63,257 bases of DNA from CALVUP01 sp964422195 (GCA_964422195.1 CAYRAF010000002.1:1-63257), one strand, 5' to 3'. Counted from the first letter of the stretch, positions 1 through 9,567 are shown. Notes: generated from the sequence alone by a model not told the origin. Numbers and translations: made by a program.

Positions 1-431
1 TTTTGTGGAGTTGTATTTTGCGTTACAACTTCTTTTTTTGCAACTTCTTCTGGATTAGCTTTTTCAACAGGAACTTGTGAATTAATCGCTTCTGGACCAA
101 CAGTTATTTTACTTGGATCAATAACTTTAGAATAATCTGTAATATCAGGATTACTATTTACATTTGTAATAGTTTGTTGATTATCTACTACATTATTAGT
201 ATCACCATTTACTGGTTGGTTTAATGTAGCTTCTGTCACAGGTTCTGATACTGGAGTTGTTTGACTAGGCTGTTCTTCTTGCATACTTTCTGTAACATTA
301 TTATCCTGTATATTAACAGGTTGTTCTGACACAGAATTGTTCATAGTAGAAGGATCTGTTTGTTCTTCTACTACTGTGTTGTTATTCATTTGATTATTAT
401 TTTCATTACCTAAGAATTCTTTATTATCCAT
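1..431 (-). CDS. Hypothetical acidic protein, N-terminal part only
   Basis: The gene runs off the left edge, so only the first 143 codons are visible. They are rich in Asn, Gln, Glu, Thr, Pro and Val, have no hydrophobic segment and match no domain I recognise; this looks like a disordered acidic tail in front of a domain outside the window. The ATG overlaps the last 8 bases of rpe (ATGGATAA) and follows an AAGGGGTG ribosome binding site inside rpe, so it should be translationally coupled to rpe. In Bacillus a thiamine pyrophosphokinase gene sits here, but this N-terminus does not resemble one. Function unknown. Confidence 0.75.
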   Translation of the reverse strand, partial: MDNKEFLGNENNNQMNNNTVVEEQTDPSTMNNSVSEQPVNIQDNNVTESMQEEQPSQTTPVSEPVTEATLNQPVNGDTNNVVDNQQTITNVNSNPDITDYSKVIDPSKITVGPEAINSQVPVEKANPEEVAKKEVVTQNTTPQ

Positions 432-1068
432 TCTTTTTTTCACCCCTTAATATATTAATAGTTTCTTGAAAGTTATCACTATTTATAATACAACTACCAC
501 TAACTATGATATCAGCTTGTCGTAATTTCTTAACATTATTAGTATTAATTCCCCCATCAACATTTATAACTATTTTTTTCTTTTTTTCTTTTATTCTTTT
601 TTTGAACTCTTTTATTTTTACTAAAGTTTCTTCTATAAATTCTTGACCACCTTTACCAGGTTCTACTGACATAAATAAAACTAAATCTATTTTATCTAAA
701 TATTTATCTAAAACATCTATTTTTGTATCTGGTTTAATAGCAAGCCCACATTTAATACCATAATTATGAACAATATCTATTAAGTTATCTATATCTTCAT
801 CAACTTCTACATGAAAGGTTATATATTCAGTATTGAGTTGAGCATACTTTTTTATCAATTTTTTTGGAGATGCTACCATTAAATGAACATCTAAACGTTT
901 TGATGTAAACTTATAAATATTTTTCATTGCTCTAAATGGTAAAGTTTTATTTTCAACAAATTTTCCATCCATTACATCAACATGAATATAATCAACATTA
1001 GTATCATTTAATTTCATAATATCTTCTTCAATATAATAACTACTTAAGAATGATGCTGAAACTTTCAT
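424..1068 (-). CDS. rpe: Ribulose-phosphate 3-epimerase
   Basis: Interconverts ribulose 5-phosphate and xylulose 5-phosphate in the pentose phosphate pathway, in the cytoplasm. The 214-residue protein has the usual length of this TIM-barrel family. Near residue 30 is HVDVMDGKFV (metal-binding His and catalytic Asp), near 67 the metal-site HLMV, near 137 the phosphate-side SVEPGKGGQ, and near 170 VDGGIN with the second catalytic Asp. It lies one base after rsgA, the same rsgA-rpe order as in Bacillus, so it is probably co-transcribed with the prpC-prkC-rsgA group. Assignment is firm. Confidence 0.95.
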   Translation of the reverse strand: MKVSASFLSSYYIEEDIMKLNDTNVDYIHVDVMDGKFVENKTLPFRAMKNIYKFTSKRLDVHLMVASPKKLIKKYAQLNTEYITFHVEVDEDIDNLIDIVHNYGIKCGLAIKPDTKIDVLDKYLDKIDLVLFMSVEPGKGGQEFIEETLVKIKEFKKRIKEKKKKIVINVDGGINTNNVKKLRQADIIVSGSCIINSDNFQETINILRGEKKNG

Positions 1069-1069
1069 A

Positions 1070-1900
1070 CTATCTCCTACCTTCTAATATTTTTAAATAA
1101 TTTTCATATCTAGATAACAATATTTTTCCCTGATTAACTGCTTCTTTTACTTTGCATTCTTTTTCATCAACATGTGAGCAATCTTTATATATACAAGGAA
1201 AATTATTAAATTCAACAAAAGCATCTTTAATTTCCTCTTTGCTCATTTCTTTAAATTCTAAACTTGAAAATCCAGGAGTATCTAAAACTTTACCATCAAA
1301 CATTTCAAGTAATTCAACATGCCTAGTTGTATGCTTTCCTCTATTTAAAGCCAATGATATTTCTCCTGTTTTCAAATTAAGTTCTGGATTTAAATTATTT
1401 AACAAAGTTGATTTTCCTGCGCCACTTTGACCTGTAAATACACTAGTATTATTTTTTATTAATTTTTTAATTTTAGTATAATCAGTATTTTTTATAACTT
1501 CATAACCAATACTTTTATAATAATCTATTAACTTATTATATTCTACTAATTTATTATCACTACATTTATCAATTTTAGTTAAACATATAATTGGTTTTAT
1601 ATTATTAACTTCCATAACTACTAATAATTTATCTAATAAATTTAATGAAAAATCAGGTTCTTTTAAACTAGTAATAATAAAAGCTTGATCAATATTAGCA
1701 ACTAACGGTCTAATCAATGAGTTACTTCTAGGTAATATGTCCAAAATATAATTATTATTTTCATCAAAATCAACATAATCACCTACTAATGGAGTTTTTT
1801 TCTCTTTTCTAAATTTTCCTCTAGCTTTACATACATAATCCATTGAACCATTATTAACAGTATAATTATTGCTTATTATTTTTACTATTTGACCTCTCAT
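1070..1900 (-). CDS. rsgA: Ribosome small subunit-dependent GTPase RsgA
   Basis: Circularly permuted GTPase that acts late in 30S subunit maturation. An N-terminal OB-like region is followed by the permuted G motifs: G4 TKID near residue 107, G1 GQSGAGKST near 157, and G3 DTPGF near 207. The C-terminal zinc-binding Cys/His cluster is present (C, C, H, C between about residues 236 and 249, around CIYKDCSH). The length of 276 is slightly short but within the family range. It sits directly after the PrkC kinase gene, as in Bacillus, where RsgA is a known phosphorylation target of that kinase; here such a link is inferred from context only. Confidence 0.95.
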   Translation of the reverse strand: MRGQIVKIISNNYTVNNGSMDYVCKARGKFRKEKKTPLVGDYVDFDENNNYILDILPRSNSLIRPLVANIDQAFIITSLKEPDFSLNLLDKLLVVMEVNNIKPIICLTKIDKCSDNKLVEYNKLIDYYKSIGYEVIKNTDYTKIKKLIKNNTSVFTGQSGAGKSTLLNNLNPELNLKTGEISLALNRGKHTTRHVELLEMFDGKVLDTPGFSSLEFKEMSKEEIKDAFVEFNNFPCIYKDCSHVDEKECKVKEAVNQGKILLSRYENYLKILEGRR

Positions 1901-1909
1901 CTTTTCTCC

Positions 1910-3664
1910 TTAATTTGTATTAGTACTATCATCTGTGTCAGTAGTAGTATCATCAGTTGTTGTCTTTTGAGGAGCAACTGCAATTGTTACCTTTAAATTT
2001 GATCCTTCTACTACTATATCTCCAGCAGCACGTGATTGTCTCATAACAGTACCTGCTTTATATTTATCAGACTCTTGCTCTACAATTGTTAATTTAATTT
2101 TATGTTCCTCACAATAACTCTCAACTTCTTTTTTTGTCCATTCCTCAGACACCATATCAGGGTATACAATTTGTACATCTGCAACTACTAAAGTAATAGA
2201 TTCTCCCTTCTTAAGTTCATTTCCAGCTTCTACACTTTGAGATATAATAACATCTTGTTTATAAGAATCATCAGTTATTTGTTTTTTATCAATAGAAACT
2301 TCAATACCTGCAAGTTCTAATGTTGTTTTTACTTCTATATAATTTTTACCCTTATAGTCTTCTACTTTAATAGCTTCACTACCAGTAGATTCATAAATAG
2401 TTATTACTTTACCTTTTTTTACCGTTCTTCCAACTGATGGTGATGTTTTTACAACATGCCCTTCTTCTATTTCTTCAGAAGGAACTTTTTCTGTTTCATC
2501 TGCTACTTTTAAACCAGCATCTTCTAATTCATCAATAGCATCTTCAACAGTCATATCAGTAACATCTGGTATTTTTACTTCTTTCCCATCAGCAATTTTT
2601 GGAATAACTATGAAGAATATTAATAATGCAAGTATTATCACTGAAAGTAATCCAGTCAATATCCATATTAATATTTTTCTCTTTCTTGTTTCTCTATCAT
2701 CCTCATCTATATCATCTGGTTCTACTAATTCACCTTCATTGTATCTTTTCTTAATTACAGGTAAAACTTTAGTTTCATCTACATCATGTTCAGGGTACTT
2801 ATATACATGAACAGCTTCATTTAATCTATCCTCATCAAGGGCAGTTAATAAATCATCATGCATTTCCTTAACACTATTATATCTATTTTTAGGATTTTTT
2901 GCTGTTGCCTTCATAATGATATTCTCTACACTTTGAGGTACTGCAGGATTTTGTGCTCTAACACTAGGAAGTGCATCCTTCATTTGTTTTAAAGCTATCT
3001 CTACAGCATTTTCTCCTTTAAATGGTAGTATACCTGTTAGCAATTCATAAAACAAAATTCCCATCGAATAAATATCACTTTTTACAGTCGAACCTTTACC
3101 ACTAGCTTGTTCTGGTGGTAAATAATGAACAGATCCCATAACTGAATTGGTTTGAGTAAGTTGTGTACTATTTAGTGCCATAGCAATACCAAAATCAGTA
3201 ATCTTAATCATTCCATTTTCCTGAATCATTATATTTTGAGGTTTTAAATCTCTATGTATAATATAACTTTCATGGGCATGAGCTATTCCATCAGTAAGTT
3301 GTAACATTATATCAATTGCTTCGCTTAATGTTAAATTACCTCTTTTCTTTAATAATTGTTTTAAAGTTTTTCCTTCAACATACTCCATAGCAATAAAATA
3401 CATTCCATTATCTTCTCCAACATCATACATTTCAACGATATTAGGATGAGAAAGAGAAGATGCTGATAAAGCTTCTCTTTGAAAACGTCTTACAAATTTT
3501 TCNNNNNNNNNNTCATCATTAGCTAAATCTCCTCTTAAGATTTTTATAGCCACTTTTCTATCTAAAATGATATCTTGAGCAAGATAAACATTGGCCATAC
3601 CACCTTCACCAATTTGCCTTAAGATTTCATATCTTTCGCTTATGATTTGCCCCTTTCCTATCAT
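1910..3664 (-). CDS. prkC: PASTA-domain serine/threonine kinase PrkC
   Basis: Membrane-anchored eukaryote-type Ser/Thr kinase that senses muropeptides or lipid II. It has an N-terminal kinase domain (glycine-rich loop GEGGMANVYL near 20, catalytic HRDLKPQN near 135, DFG near 155), a basic linker, one transmembrane helix near 335-355, and three PASTA repeats outside the cell (about 360-430, 430-495, 495-565), ending in a Thr/Asp-rich tail. Ten Ns interrupt the kinase lobe. Compared with Bacillus PrkC, the residues around them (DLAND, then EKFVRRF) appear to join directly, so the four unknown residues are probably artefacts. The ATG overlaps the prpC stop by one base, coupling the kinase to its phosphatase. 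Confidence 0.95.
   Translation of the reverse strand: MIGKGQIISERYEILRQIGEGGMANVYLAQDIILDRKVAIKILRGDLANDXXXXEKFVRRFQREALSASSLSHPNIVEMYDVGEDNGMYFIAMEYVEGKTLKQLLKKRGNLTLSEAIDIMLQLTDGIAHAHESYIIHRDLKPQNIMIQENGMIKITDFGIAMALNSTQLTQTNSVMGSVHYLPPEQASGKGSTVKSDIYSMGILFYELLTGILPFKGENAVEIALKQMKDALPSVRAQNPAVPQSVENIIMKATAKNPKNRYNSVKEMHDDLLTALDEDRLNEAVHVYKYPEHDVDETKVLPVIKKRYNEGELVEPDDIDEDDRETRKRKILIWILTGLLSVIILALLIFFIVIPKIADGKEVKIPDVTDMTVEDAIDELEDAGLKVADETEKVPSEEIEEGHVVKTSPSVGRTVKKGKVITIYESTGSEAIKVEDYKGKNYIEVKTTLELAGIEVSIDKKQITDDSYKQDVIISQSVEAGNELKKGESITLVVADVQIVYPDMVSEEWTKKEVESYCEEHKIKLTIVEQESDKYKAGTVMRQSRAAGDIVVEGSNLKVTIAVAPQKTTTDDTTTDTDDSTNTN
3503..3512. other. Assembly gap (10 Ns)
   Basis: Ten Ns mark a scaffold join inside prkC. 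The flanks end in GATGA and restart with GAAAAATTT on the coding strand. The kinase family normally has no extra residues here, so the two contigs probably overlap by the shared GA. Confidence 0.95.
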
Positions 3665-4407
3665 TAGTTTTCACCCTCTTCATTCATTGTTAAATACGCA
3701 ATAGAGATATTATCAGTTCCACCCCTATTATTACTTTTTCTAATTAATTTAACTACTTTTTCTTCTATACTTAATTCGCTATTTAATACTTCAATGATTT
3801 GTTCTTGATCTAACATATTAGTAAGTCCATCACTACACAACATAATTGCTTCTATATCCATATCACAATCAAATATATCTATATCTATTGGATCATTAGC
3901 ACCAAGTGCCTTCATTAAAACATTTTTCTTTGGATGATCTTTTGCTTCATCTTCAGATAATTCTCCTGCAGATACTAATAGATTTACTAATGTATGATCG
4001 TATGTCACTTTATGTAATTCTTTATTTTTAACAACAAATCCTGAAGAATCACCAATATTTCCAAATAATATATAATCTTTAGAAATTATAGATACTACTA
4101 ATGTTGTTCCCATTCCCTTAGCCTCAGGATGTTCCTTCACATGCCTAAATATTAAACTATTTATTTCCGTAACAGCATCCCTTAACCAATTAATAGCTTG
4201 TTCTTTATTCAGTTTATAAAATGTTTCTTTGAAATGATTACCCAAATAACTGATGGCAATACTACTAGCAACTTCTCCAGCAGAATGCCCTCCCATTCCA
4301 TCAGCTACAGCCATTAAATATATATCTTCTAAACTTTTTAATATAATTACACTATCTTCATTATGATCTCTAACTTTACCTGAATCAGTTAAATAATATG
4401 AATTCAT
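3664..4407 (-). CDS. prpC: PP2C-type protein phosphatase PrpC/Stp
   Basis: Metal-dependent Ser/Thr phosphatase that reverses phosphorylation by PrkC. The family signature is clear: SGKVRDHNEDS near residue 8, VADGMGGHSAGE near 35 (metal Asp and DGxxGH), GNIGDSSGF near 117, and CSDGLTNML near 191 with further metal Asp residues; GGTDNIS lies near 228. The 247-residue length is typical. It lies between rlmN (4-base overlap) and prkC (1-base overlap), the conserved rlmN-prpC-prkC-rsgA-rpe order of Bacillus, which implies one transcript. Confidence 0.95.
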   Translation of the reverse strand: MNSYYLTDSGKVRDHNEDSVIILKSLEDIYLMAVADGMGGHSAGEVASSIAISYLGNHFKETFYKLNKEQAINWLRDAVTEINSLIFRHVKEHPEAKGMGTTLVVSIISKDYILFGNIGDSSGFVVKNKELHKVTYDHTLVNLLVSAGELSEDEAKDHPKKNVLMKALGANDPIDIDIFDCDMDIEAIMLCSDGLTNMLDQEQIIEVLNSELSIEEKVVKLIRKSNNRGGTDNISIAYLTMNEEGEN

Positions 4408-5426
4408 AATTCCTCCTTTTTAGATCTAAGTTGCCCACATGCCGCAGATATTTTAGATCCAAATTCTCTACGTTTTGTAACATTGATATTCTCTTTTTTA
4501 AGTATATCATAAAATGTATTAATTTGTACACTATTACTTCTCTTAAAATCAATATTATTTGTTTCATTATAAGGAATTAAGTTAATATAACAATTGATTC
4601 CTTTAACTAATTTTGCAAGTTCTAAAGCACACTCCTTACTATCATTAACACCATTTAATAAAATATACTCAAAAGTAACTCTCCTATTAGTCTTATTTAC
4701 ATATTCTTTTATACATGGTATTAATTCTTCTAAAGGATATACCTTATTAATAGGCATAATCTTATTTCTTATCTCATTATTAGGTGCATGTAAACTAATC
4801 GCAAGATTTACTTGTAATGGGAAATCACTAAATTCTTTAATTTTAGGAACAATTCCACAAGTTGATACTGTAATATGACGGGATCCTAAAGCAATTCCCT
4901 TTGGATTATTTATTATTTCAAAGAATCTAATTAAATTATCATATTTATCAAAAGGTTCACCTATTCCCATAACTACTATATGAGAAATTCTTTTCTTTAT
5001 ATCTTCCTCTATTTTTAATATTTGAAGAACCATCTCACTAGTTTCTAAATTACGTACTCTTTTTCTACGACCACTTTCACAGAACTTACATCCCATATTA
5101 CAACCAACTTGTGAAGATATACACAAACTATTACCATAATCATGATTCATAAGCACTGCTTCTATTAACTCTCCATCCTGAAGTCTAAATAAATACTTAT
5201 TAACATCCTTATCTTCTTCTTTACCAATAATTTCTAAATTATCAATAATAAAATCATCGCTTATCTGTTTTAATAATTCTTTCTTTATATTAGTCATTTT
5301 ATTATAAGAATCTACTCTTTTTTGATATAGCCACTCAAATATTTGAGTAGCCTTAAATTTCTTTTCACCATTTTTTAAAAAATACTCTTCTAGTTCTTTA
5401 AGTGTTTTATTATATATACTTTCCAT
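4404..5426 (-). CDS. rlmN: 23S rRNA (adenine-2503-C2)-methyltransferase RlmN
   Basis: Radical-SAM enzyme methylating A2503 of 23S rRNA and A37 of some tRNAs. The 4Fe-4S cluster motif CNMGCKFC is near residue 109, preceded by SSQVG; the methyl-carrying Cys is in SAACGQL near the C-terminus. The 340-residue length fits. The residues after the cluster (ESGRRKRVRNLETSEM) differ from the common ATGKQGFxRNL, so this is a divergent RlmN; the Cfr resistance methylase is a less likely alternative, given the housekeeping context first in the prpC-prkC operon. The neighbouring tmcAL is transcribed divergently. Confidence 0.92.
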   Translation of the reverse strand: MESIYNKTLKELEEYFLKNGEKKFKATQIFEWLYQKRVDSYNKMTNIKKELLKQISDDFIIDNLEIIGKEEDKDVNKYLFRLQDGELIEAVLMNHDYGNSLCISSQVGCNMGCKFCESGRRKRVRNLETSEMVLQILKIEEDIKKRISHIVVMGIGEPFDKYDNLIRFFEIINNPKGIALGSRHITVSTCGIVPKIKEFSDFPLQVNLAISLHAPNNEIRNKIMPINKVYPLEELIPCIKEYVNKTNRRVTFEYILLNGVNDSKECALELAKLVKGINCYINLIPYNETNNIDFKRSNSVQINTFYDILKKENINVTKRREFGSKISAACGQLRSKKEEL

Positions 5427-5467
5427 ATTACCACCACTACTTAAATTATATCATAACTTCCTTATAA

Positions 5468-5496
5468 TTGCTTTTTTTTTATTTTAAGTATATAAT
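5468..5496 (+). promoter_or_regulatory. Promoter of tmcAL
   Basis: TTGCTT (5468-5473), a 17-base spacer and a perfect TATAAT (5491-5496). Transcription would start near 5503, just before the AAGGAG ribosome binding site at 5504-5509. That excludes the upstream in-frame ATG at 5500 and supports translation from 5518. Confidence 0.8.
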
Positions 5497-5517
5497 CTTA
5501 TGCAAGGAGATTTGCTT

Positions 5518-6666
5518 ATGGATGTTATTGGTATAATAGTTGAATATAATCCATTTCATAATGGTCATAAATATCAAATAGAAATGATTAAAAAAATGTA
5601 TCCTAATTCTATTATAATAGTAGTAATGAATGGTAATTTTTCTCAAAGAGGAGAACCTACTATTGTTGATAAATGGAAAAGATGTGAAATGGCTTTAATA
5701 AATGGTGTTGATTTAGTAGTTGAATTACCTTTTGTATTTGGTACACAAAGTGCTGATATATTTGCACATGGAGCTTTATCTATATTAAATTATTTAAAAA
5801 TAAACAAACTAGTATTTGGAAGTGAAACCAATGATATTAATTTATTTAATGAACTTGCCGATATTCAAATAAATAATAAAAAGTATGATAAACTAGTTAA
5901 TGACTATTTAAATAAGGGATATAACTATCCCACTAGCATGTCTAAAGCCTTGAAAGATATAAGTAATTTTAAAATAGAAAACTCTAATGACTTACTAGCA
6001 TTAAGTTATATAAAAGAAATAAAGAAAAATAAATATAATATAGAAGCTATATCCATTAAAAGAACTAATGACTATAAATCCAATGATTTAAATACAAATA
6101 TTATCAATGCTACCACTTTAAGAAATATTATTAAAGAAAATAAAGATATTAAAAAGTATATACCTATCTATAAAAAAGATTTATATAGTAATTATGTCAA
6201 TATAGAAGATTATTTTAAATTATTAAAGTATAAAATATTAACAGAAAAGGACTTAACTATATATCAAACTGTTGACGAAGGTATAGAAAATAGAATAAAT
6301 AAATATATTGTTAAATCTAATACTTATGAGGAATTAATAAACTTGATTAAAACAAAAAGGTATACTTATAACAAAATAAGTAGAATGTTATGCCATATAC
6401 TTTGTAATTTCACAAAGGAAGAAGCTAAAAGATTAAAAGAAGTTGAGTATATTAGAATATTAGGGTTTACTAATTCAGGCAAAAAGTACTTAAACAAAAT
6501 AAAAAAAGAAATAAGTATTCCTTTAATATCTAGATTTGCCTCATTAAAAAATAATGAAATGCTCAATATTGAATATAGAGCCACTAAAGTATATAATTCA
6601 ATATTTGATAATAACAAAGATTATATTGAAGAAGAATATAAAAAAACTCCTATTTATTTTAAATAG
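5518..6666 (+). CDS. tmcAL: tRNA(Met) cytidine acetate ligase TmcAL (YlbM family)
   Basis: Nucleotidyltransferase-fold enzyme that uses acetate and ATP to acetylate C34 of elongator tRNA-Met. The N-terminus carries the family hallmark GIIVEYNPFHNGHKYQ (HxGH-type nucleotide site), followed by VMNGNFSQRGEP and ELPFVFGTQSAD, all typical of YlbM. The rest is Lys/Ile-rich, as expected for an AT-rich genome. I chose the ATG at 5518 because AAGGAG lies 8 bases upstream and the promoter would start RNA after the alternative ATG at 5500. The stop codon lies within the downstream terminator stem. Confidence 0.92.
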   Translation: MDVIGIIVEYNPFHNGHKYQIEMIKKMYPNSIIIVVMNGNFSQRGEPTIVDKWKRCEMALINGVDLVVELPFVFGTQSADIFAHGALSILNYLKINKLVFGSETNDINLFNELADIQINNKKYDKLVNDYLNKGYNYPTSMSKALKDISNFKIENSNDLLALSYIKEIKKNKYNIEAISIKRTNDYKSNDLNTNIINATTLRNIIKENKDIKKYIPIYKKDLYSNYVNIEDYFKLLKYKILTEKDLTIYQTVDEGIENRINKYIVKSNTYEELINLIKTKRYTYNKISRMLCHILCNFTKEEAKRLKEVEYIRILGFTNSGKKYLNKIKKEISIPLISRFASLKNNEMLNIEYRATKVYNSIFDNNKDYIEEEYKKTPIYFK

Positions 6667-6671
6667 GAGTT
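6645..6671. terminator. Bidirectional intrinsic terminator
   Basis: Perfect 11-bp stem (AACTCCTATTT with its complement at 6661-6671) and a 5-base loop. T-rich runs follow on the plus strand, and As precede it, giving Ts on the minus strand. It ends both tmcAL and the convergent small membrane gene, and overlaps both stop codons. Confidence 0.9.
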
Positions 6672-6978
6672 ATTTTCTTTTCTTAGAAAAAATCTTAATA
6701 ATTAAATAATCAAAAATGATATATAAAACAACTATTATCCAAAGTAATACTAATGTAATTACTCCTGATGTATACTTTTCTGCTAAATATGCAATAGATT
6801 CTGGTAAATAAGCTAATATATCTTTAATAACCGCAACCGGAATATTTTCTTTAATAAATGCTAATACTCTAAAAGCAATATCAACAATTCCAAAAGCAAA
6901 AACATAGCTAGTAAATTTTTTGAATCTCACTAAACAAAAAATTACAATTAATATAAATATAATTAAGTCAATATACAT
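6670..6978 (-). CDS. Small membrane protein, unknown function
   Basis: A 102-residue protein with three hydrophobic stretches (about 3-17, 22-42 and 70-96) and a Lys/Arg-rich C-terminus (SKKRK), so probably an integral membrane protein with the tail in the cytoplasm. I recognise no family. It lies between the convergent tmcAL and the M16 protease pair and may be a single gene or the first of that minus-strand group. Its stop codon sits within the shared terminator. Confidence 0.7.
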   Translation of the reverse strand: MYIDLIIFILIVIFCLVRFKKFTSYVFAFGIVDIAFRVLAFIKENIPVAVIKDILAYLPESIAYLAEKYTSGVITLVLLWIIVVLYIIFDYLIIKIFSKKRK

Positions 6979-7016
6979 ACTACCACTACCTTCTATTAAA
7001 TATTAACATAAAATAT

Positions 7017-7046
7017 AAAAAAAAGAAATAATTATTTCTTTTTTTT
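7017..7046 (-). terminator. Probable terminator after the M16 pair
   Basis: The palindrome AGAAATAATTATTTCT flanked by A and T runs overlaps the stop codon of the ymfH-like gene. Its simple A/T composition makes it less certain than the other hairpins. Confidence 0.55.
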
Positions 7047-8309
7047 AGGCTCTATTACAGCTAAAGATGAATTATTAAAATCAATATTCTCTACAATTTT
7101 ATCTAAATCTTTTTTATTTAAACTTTTTATTTTATCTATCCTATCCGTAATTATAGTATCATATTTTAAATAATCACTTATTACATTATTTAAAGTAGCT
7201 TCTATATTATCAGTAATTTGTACCTCAGAAGCTCTCCATACTTTCTTTATTCTCTCAATATCTTCTTCCTTTATATCATTTTTTTGAAATTCCGATCTAA
7301 TTTTATCTATTAATTTATCTGGTTTTTCGCTATCAGCATAAAAACTTAACGTTGTATGATTATTAATAGTAAATATTTCTGTATAAAATGAAGTATACAG
7401 TTTTTCTAATTTAGCTTCTTCTCTAAATTTTGATGTAAGCCCAAATTTTAAAGTTAAAAATAAATTTAAATAATAATCTAAAAATTCTAAATTACAATCA
7501 AACTTAGTATTATTAAGTTTTATAGAATACGCTACTTTTGGAATAACAACATTCATTTTTAATCTTTGTTCTTTTTTATAAACTTCATCTGGCTCTTCAT
7601 AGTCTTTTGTAACTATATCATACCTTTTAGATTTATATTTTTGATCATAATTATCTAATATACTTTCCATTTTTTCTATATCCATTTTCCCACTAGCAAA
7701 AACTGCCATATTAGAAGGATTATAGAAAGTATAATAGCATTCATATAATATTTCTTTAGTAATCTTATTTATTTCTTCTACAGTACCCGCTATATCATTT
7801 CTAGATGGTTCGTTCTTAAATACTCCAAGTCTTAAAACATCATCTATCTTGAATTCTGGCATATCATCGTACATTTTTATTTCTTGTTCTATAATACCCT
7901 GCTCTTTTTTTACGTTTTCATCTGTAAAATATGGAGAAGATACATATTCAAGCAAAAATTCTAAATTATCATATATAGCATTATTACCATAACAAATATA
8001 TTGTGTCCTAGTAAACCAAGTATTAGCATTAGCACCTGTACCACTCTTAGCAAAATAACCAAAAGGATCAGTACCATCTTCTTGTTCAAACATTTTATGT
8101 TCTAAAAAATGAGCAACTCCTTGAGGAATATGTAGAAATTCTTTCTTATTTTTTGGAATAAAATCATCTACAGAAGAACCATACTTAGTCAAAAAAGATA
8201 AAAAGTAATTATTCTTATTTTCATAAGGAATTAAAAAGACATCTAACCCATTTTTTAATTTTTTAGTATAAATAGTTACATCTAAATCTTTTAACTTAAT
8301 CTTCTTCAT
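7032..8309 (-). CDS. M16 family zinc metallopeptidase (YmfH-like)
   Basis: Pitrilysin-type peptidase. The inverted zinc motif HFLEH is near residue 67 (GVAHFLEHKMFE), and the downstream Glu-rich region EQGIIEQEIKMYDD near 140 supplies the third ligand, so this subunit should be active. The 425-residue length is that of Bacillus YmfH. Its start overlaps the end of the preceding M16-like gene by 14 bases, the same ymfF-ymfH pairing as in Bacillus. Such pairs usually combine one active and one inactive partner in a clam-shell enzyme. The substrate is unknown. Confidence 0.88.
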   Translation of the reverse strand: MKKIKLKDLDVTIYTKKLKNGLDVFLIPYENKNNYFLSFLTKYGSSVDDFIPKNKKEFLHIPQGVAHFLEHKMFEQEDGTDPFGYFAKSGTGANANTWFTRTQYICYGNNAIYDNLEFLLEYVSSPYFTDENVKKEQGIIEQEIKMYDDMPEFKIDDVLRLGVFKNEPSRNDIAGTVEEINKITKEILYECYYTFYNPSNMAVFASGKMDIEKMESILDNYDQKYKSKRYDIVTKDYEEPDEVYKKEQRLKMNVVIPKVAYSIKLNNTKFDCNLEFLDYYLNLFLTLKFGLTSKFREEAKLEKLYTSFYTEIFTINNHTTLSFYADSEKPDKLIDKIRSEFQKNDIKEEDIERIKKVWRASEVQITDNIEATLNNVISDYLKYDTIITDRIDKIKSLNKKDLDKIVENIDFNNSSLAVIEPKKKK

Positions 8310-9567
8310 TTTCTCTAGCTCCCTTTAATAAATAAATAGTATCTATTTTTATCTTTTTAGCAACTCTAATAATATCTTCCTTCTTAACTTCTTTTATTTT
8401 TTTCTTTCTTGTTTCTATATCATCTATACCAAGTATCTGCATAGCTACATAGTTTTCTAATATTTCATATTCACTATCTTCTAATTGTTCTAATGATGCA
8501 ATAAAGAAAGTAGATGCTTTATTCATATCTTCTTCTGTAAAATTACCTTTCTTCATATCATTCATCAATTCTTCTACAAGTTTAACTGTTTTATTAAAAT
8601 TTTTGCCTTCAATACCAGAAATAACTAATAATAGATTATCTAGTTTACTAGCTCTAGAATAAACATAATATGCTAGAGAGTTCTTTTCTCTAACTATTCT
8701 AAATAATTTTGAATCTGTTGATACTCCTAGTAATATATTATACATAGTTAAACTGTATTTTAAATCAAATTCATCTAATTTACTATATTTACATCCTATA
8801 GCTAACTTAGATTGAGATAAATCATCAGTTTCAATTACTTTCTTAACTTTATTTCGTGCTTTAGTAATTGGTAAATATGGATTATCTTCACTATTCAATT
8901 TATAAAATTTAAAGTTATCCGTAATTACTTTTTCCATTGTATCAAAGTCAAAATTACCAATAACATATACATCAACAACACTGTTTCTAATAAAATCTTT
9001 ATAATAAGTATACAAGTTAGTACTATTTATTTTTTTTAAATCTTCTAAACTACCAACTAATCTATAGGCATATGGAGCATCTTTATCCATTTCTTCATAC
9101 ATCCTACTAAGACTATAAGCATCTGTATTTTCTTTAAAACTTTTAATTTCTCCTTCAATCATTTTTTTAACTATATCAAATGAATCATTATCAAACTTTT
9201 GCATTTCGACATTAGGATTAAAAATAACTTCTGAAAGTAATTTAACACATTCTTCTAAATTTCCTTTCTCTGTATACTTTTCTTCCAAGGCATTTAAATT
9301 AAAAATACTAAGAAAATAATTTCCCAGTCTCATGTTTCTATCACTAATATTAACCCCATATAATTCTTGAGATTTAATCATTAATTCCCTTTTTGTTTTA
9401 TATTTTTTAGTAGAATAAGTAAGTAATGATGTCAAAAAATTTCTTTTAGTAATTTCATTATTATTAATCTTATTCCTTAAAGATATTCTGATATTAACAT
9501 TTTTAAACTTATCAGTTTTAATAAAATGAATTTTAAAAGTTCTTTTATCAATTGTCTTTATTTCCAT
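8296..9567 (-). CDS. M16-like peptidase partner lacking the zinc motif (YmfF-like)
   Basis: A 423-residue M16-fold protein. The family features LLTYSTKKYKTKRELMIKSQ, the ELYGVNIS segment and VREKNSLAYYVYS near residue 292 are visible, but there is no HxxEH, so it cannot bind zinc in the usual way. In Bacillus the equivalent ymfF lies directly upstream of ymfH and is also degenerate. I infer that the two proteins form a heterodimer in which this one helps bind substrate. Confidence 0.85.
   Translation of the reverse strand: MEIKTIDKRTFKIHFIKTDKFKNVNIRISLRNKINNNEITKRNFLTSLLTYSTKKYKTKRELMIKSQELYGVNISDRNMRLGNYFLSIFNLNALEEKYTEKGNLEECVKLLSEVIFNPNVEMQKFDNDSFDIVKKMIEGEIKSFKENTDAYSLSRMYEEMDKDAPYAYRLVGSLEDLKKINSTNLYTYYKDFIRNSVVDVYVIGNFDFDTMEKVITDNFKFYKLNSEDNPYLPITKARNKVKKVIETDDLSQSKLAIGCKYSKLDEFDLKYSLTMYNILLGVSTDSKLFRIVREKNSLAYYVYSRASKLDNLLLVISGIEGKNFNKTVKLVEELMNDMKKGNFTEEDMNKASTFFIASLEQLEDSEYEILENYVAMQILGIDDIETRKKKIKEVKKEDIIRVAKKIKIDTIYLLKGARENEED

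Noticed and set aside
4385..4567. Short frame inside the rlmN 3' end
   Set aside because: It is an out-of-frame shadow of rlmN with no start signal.
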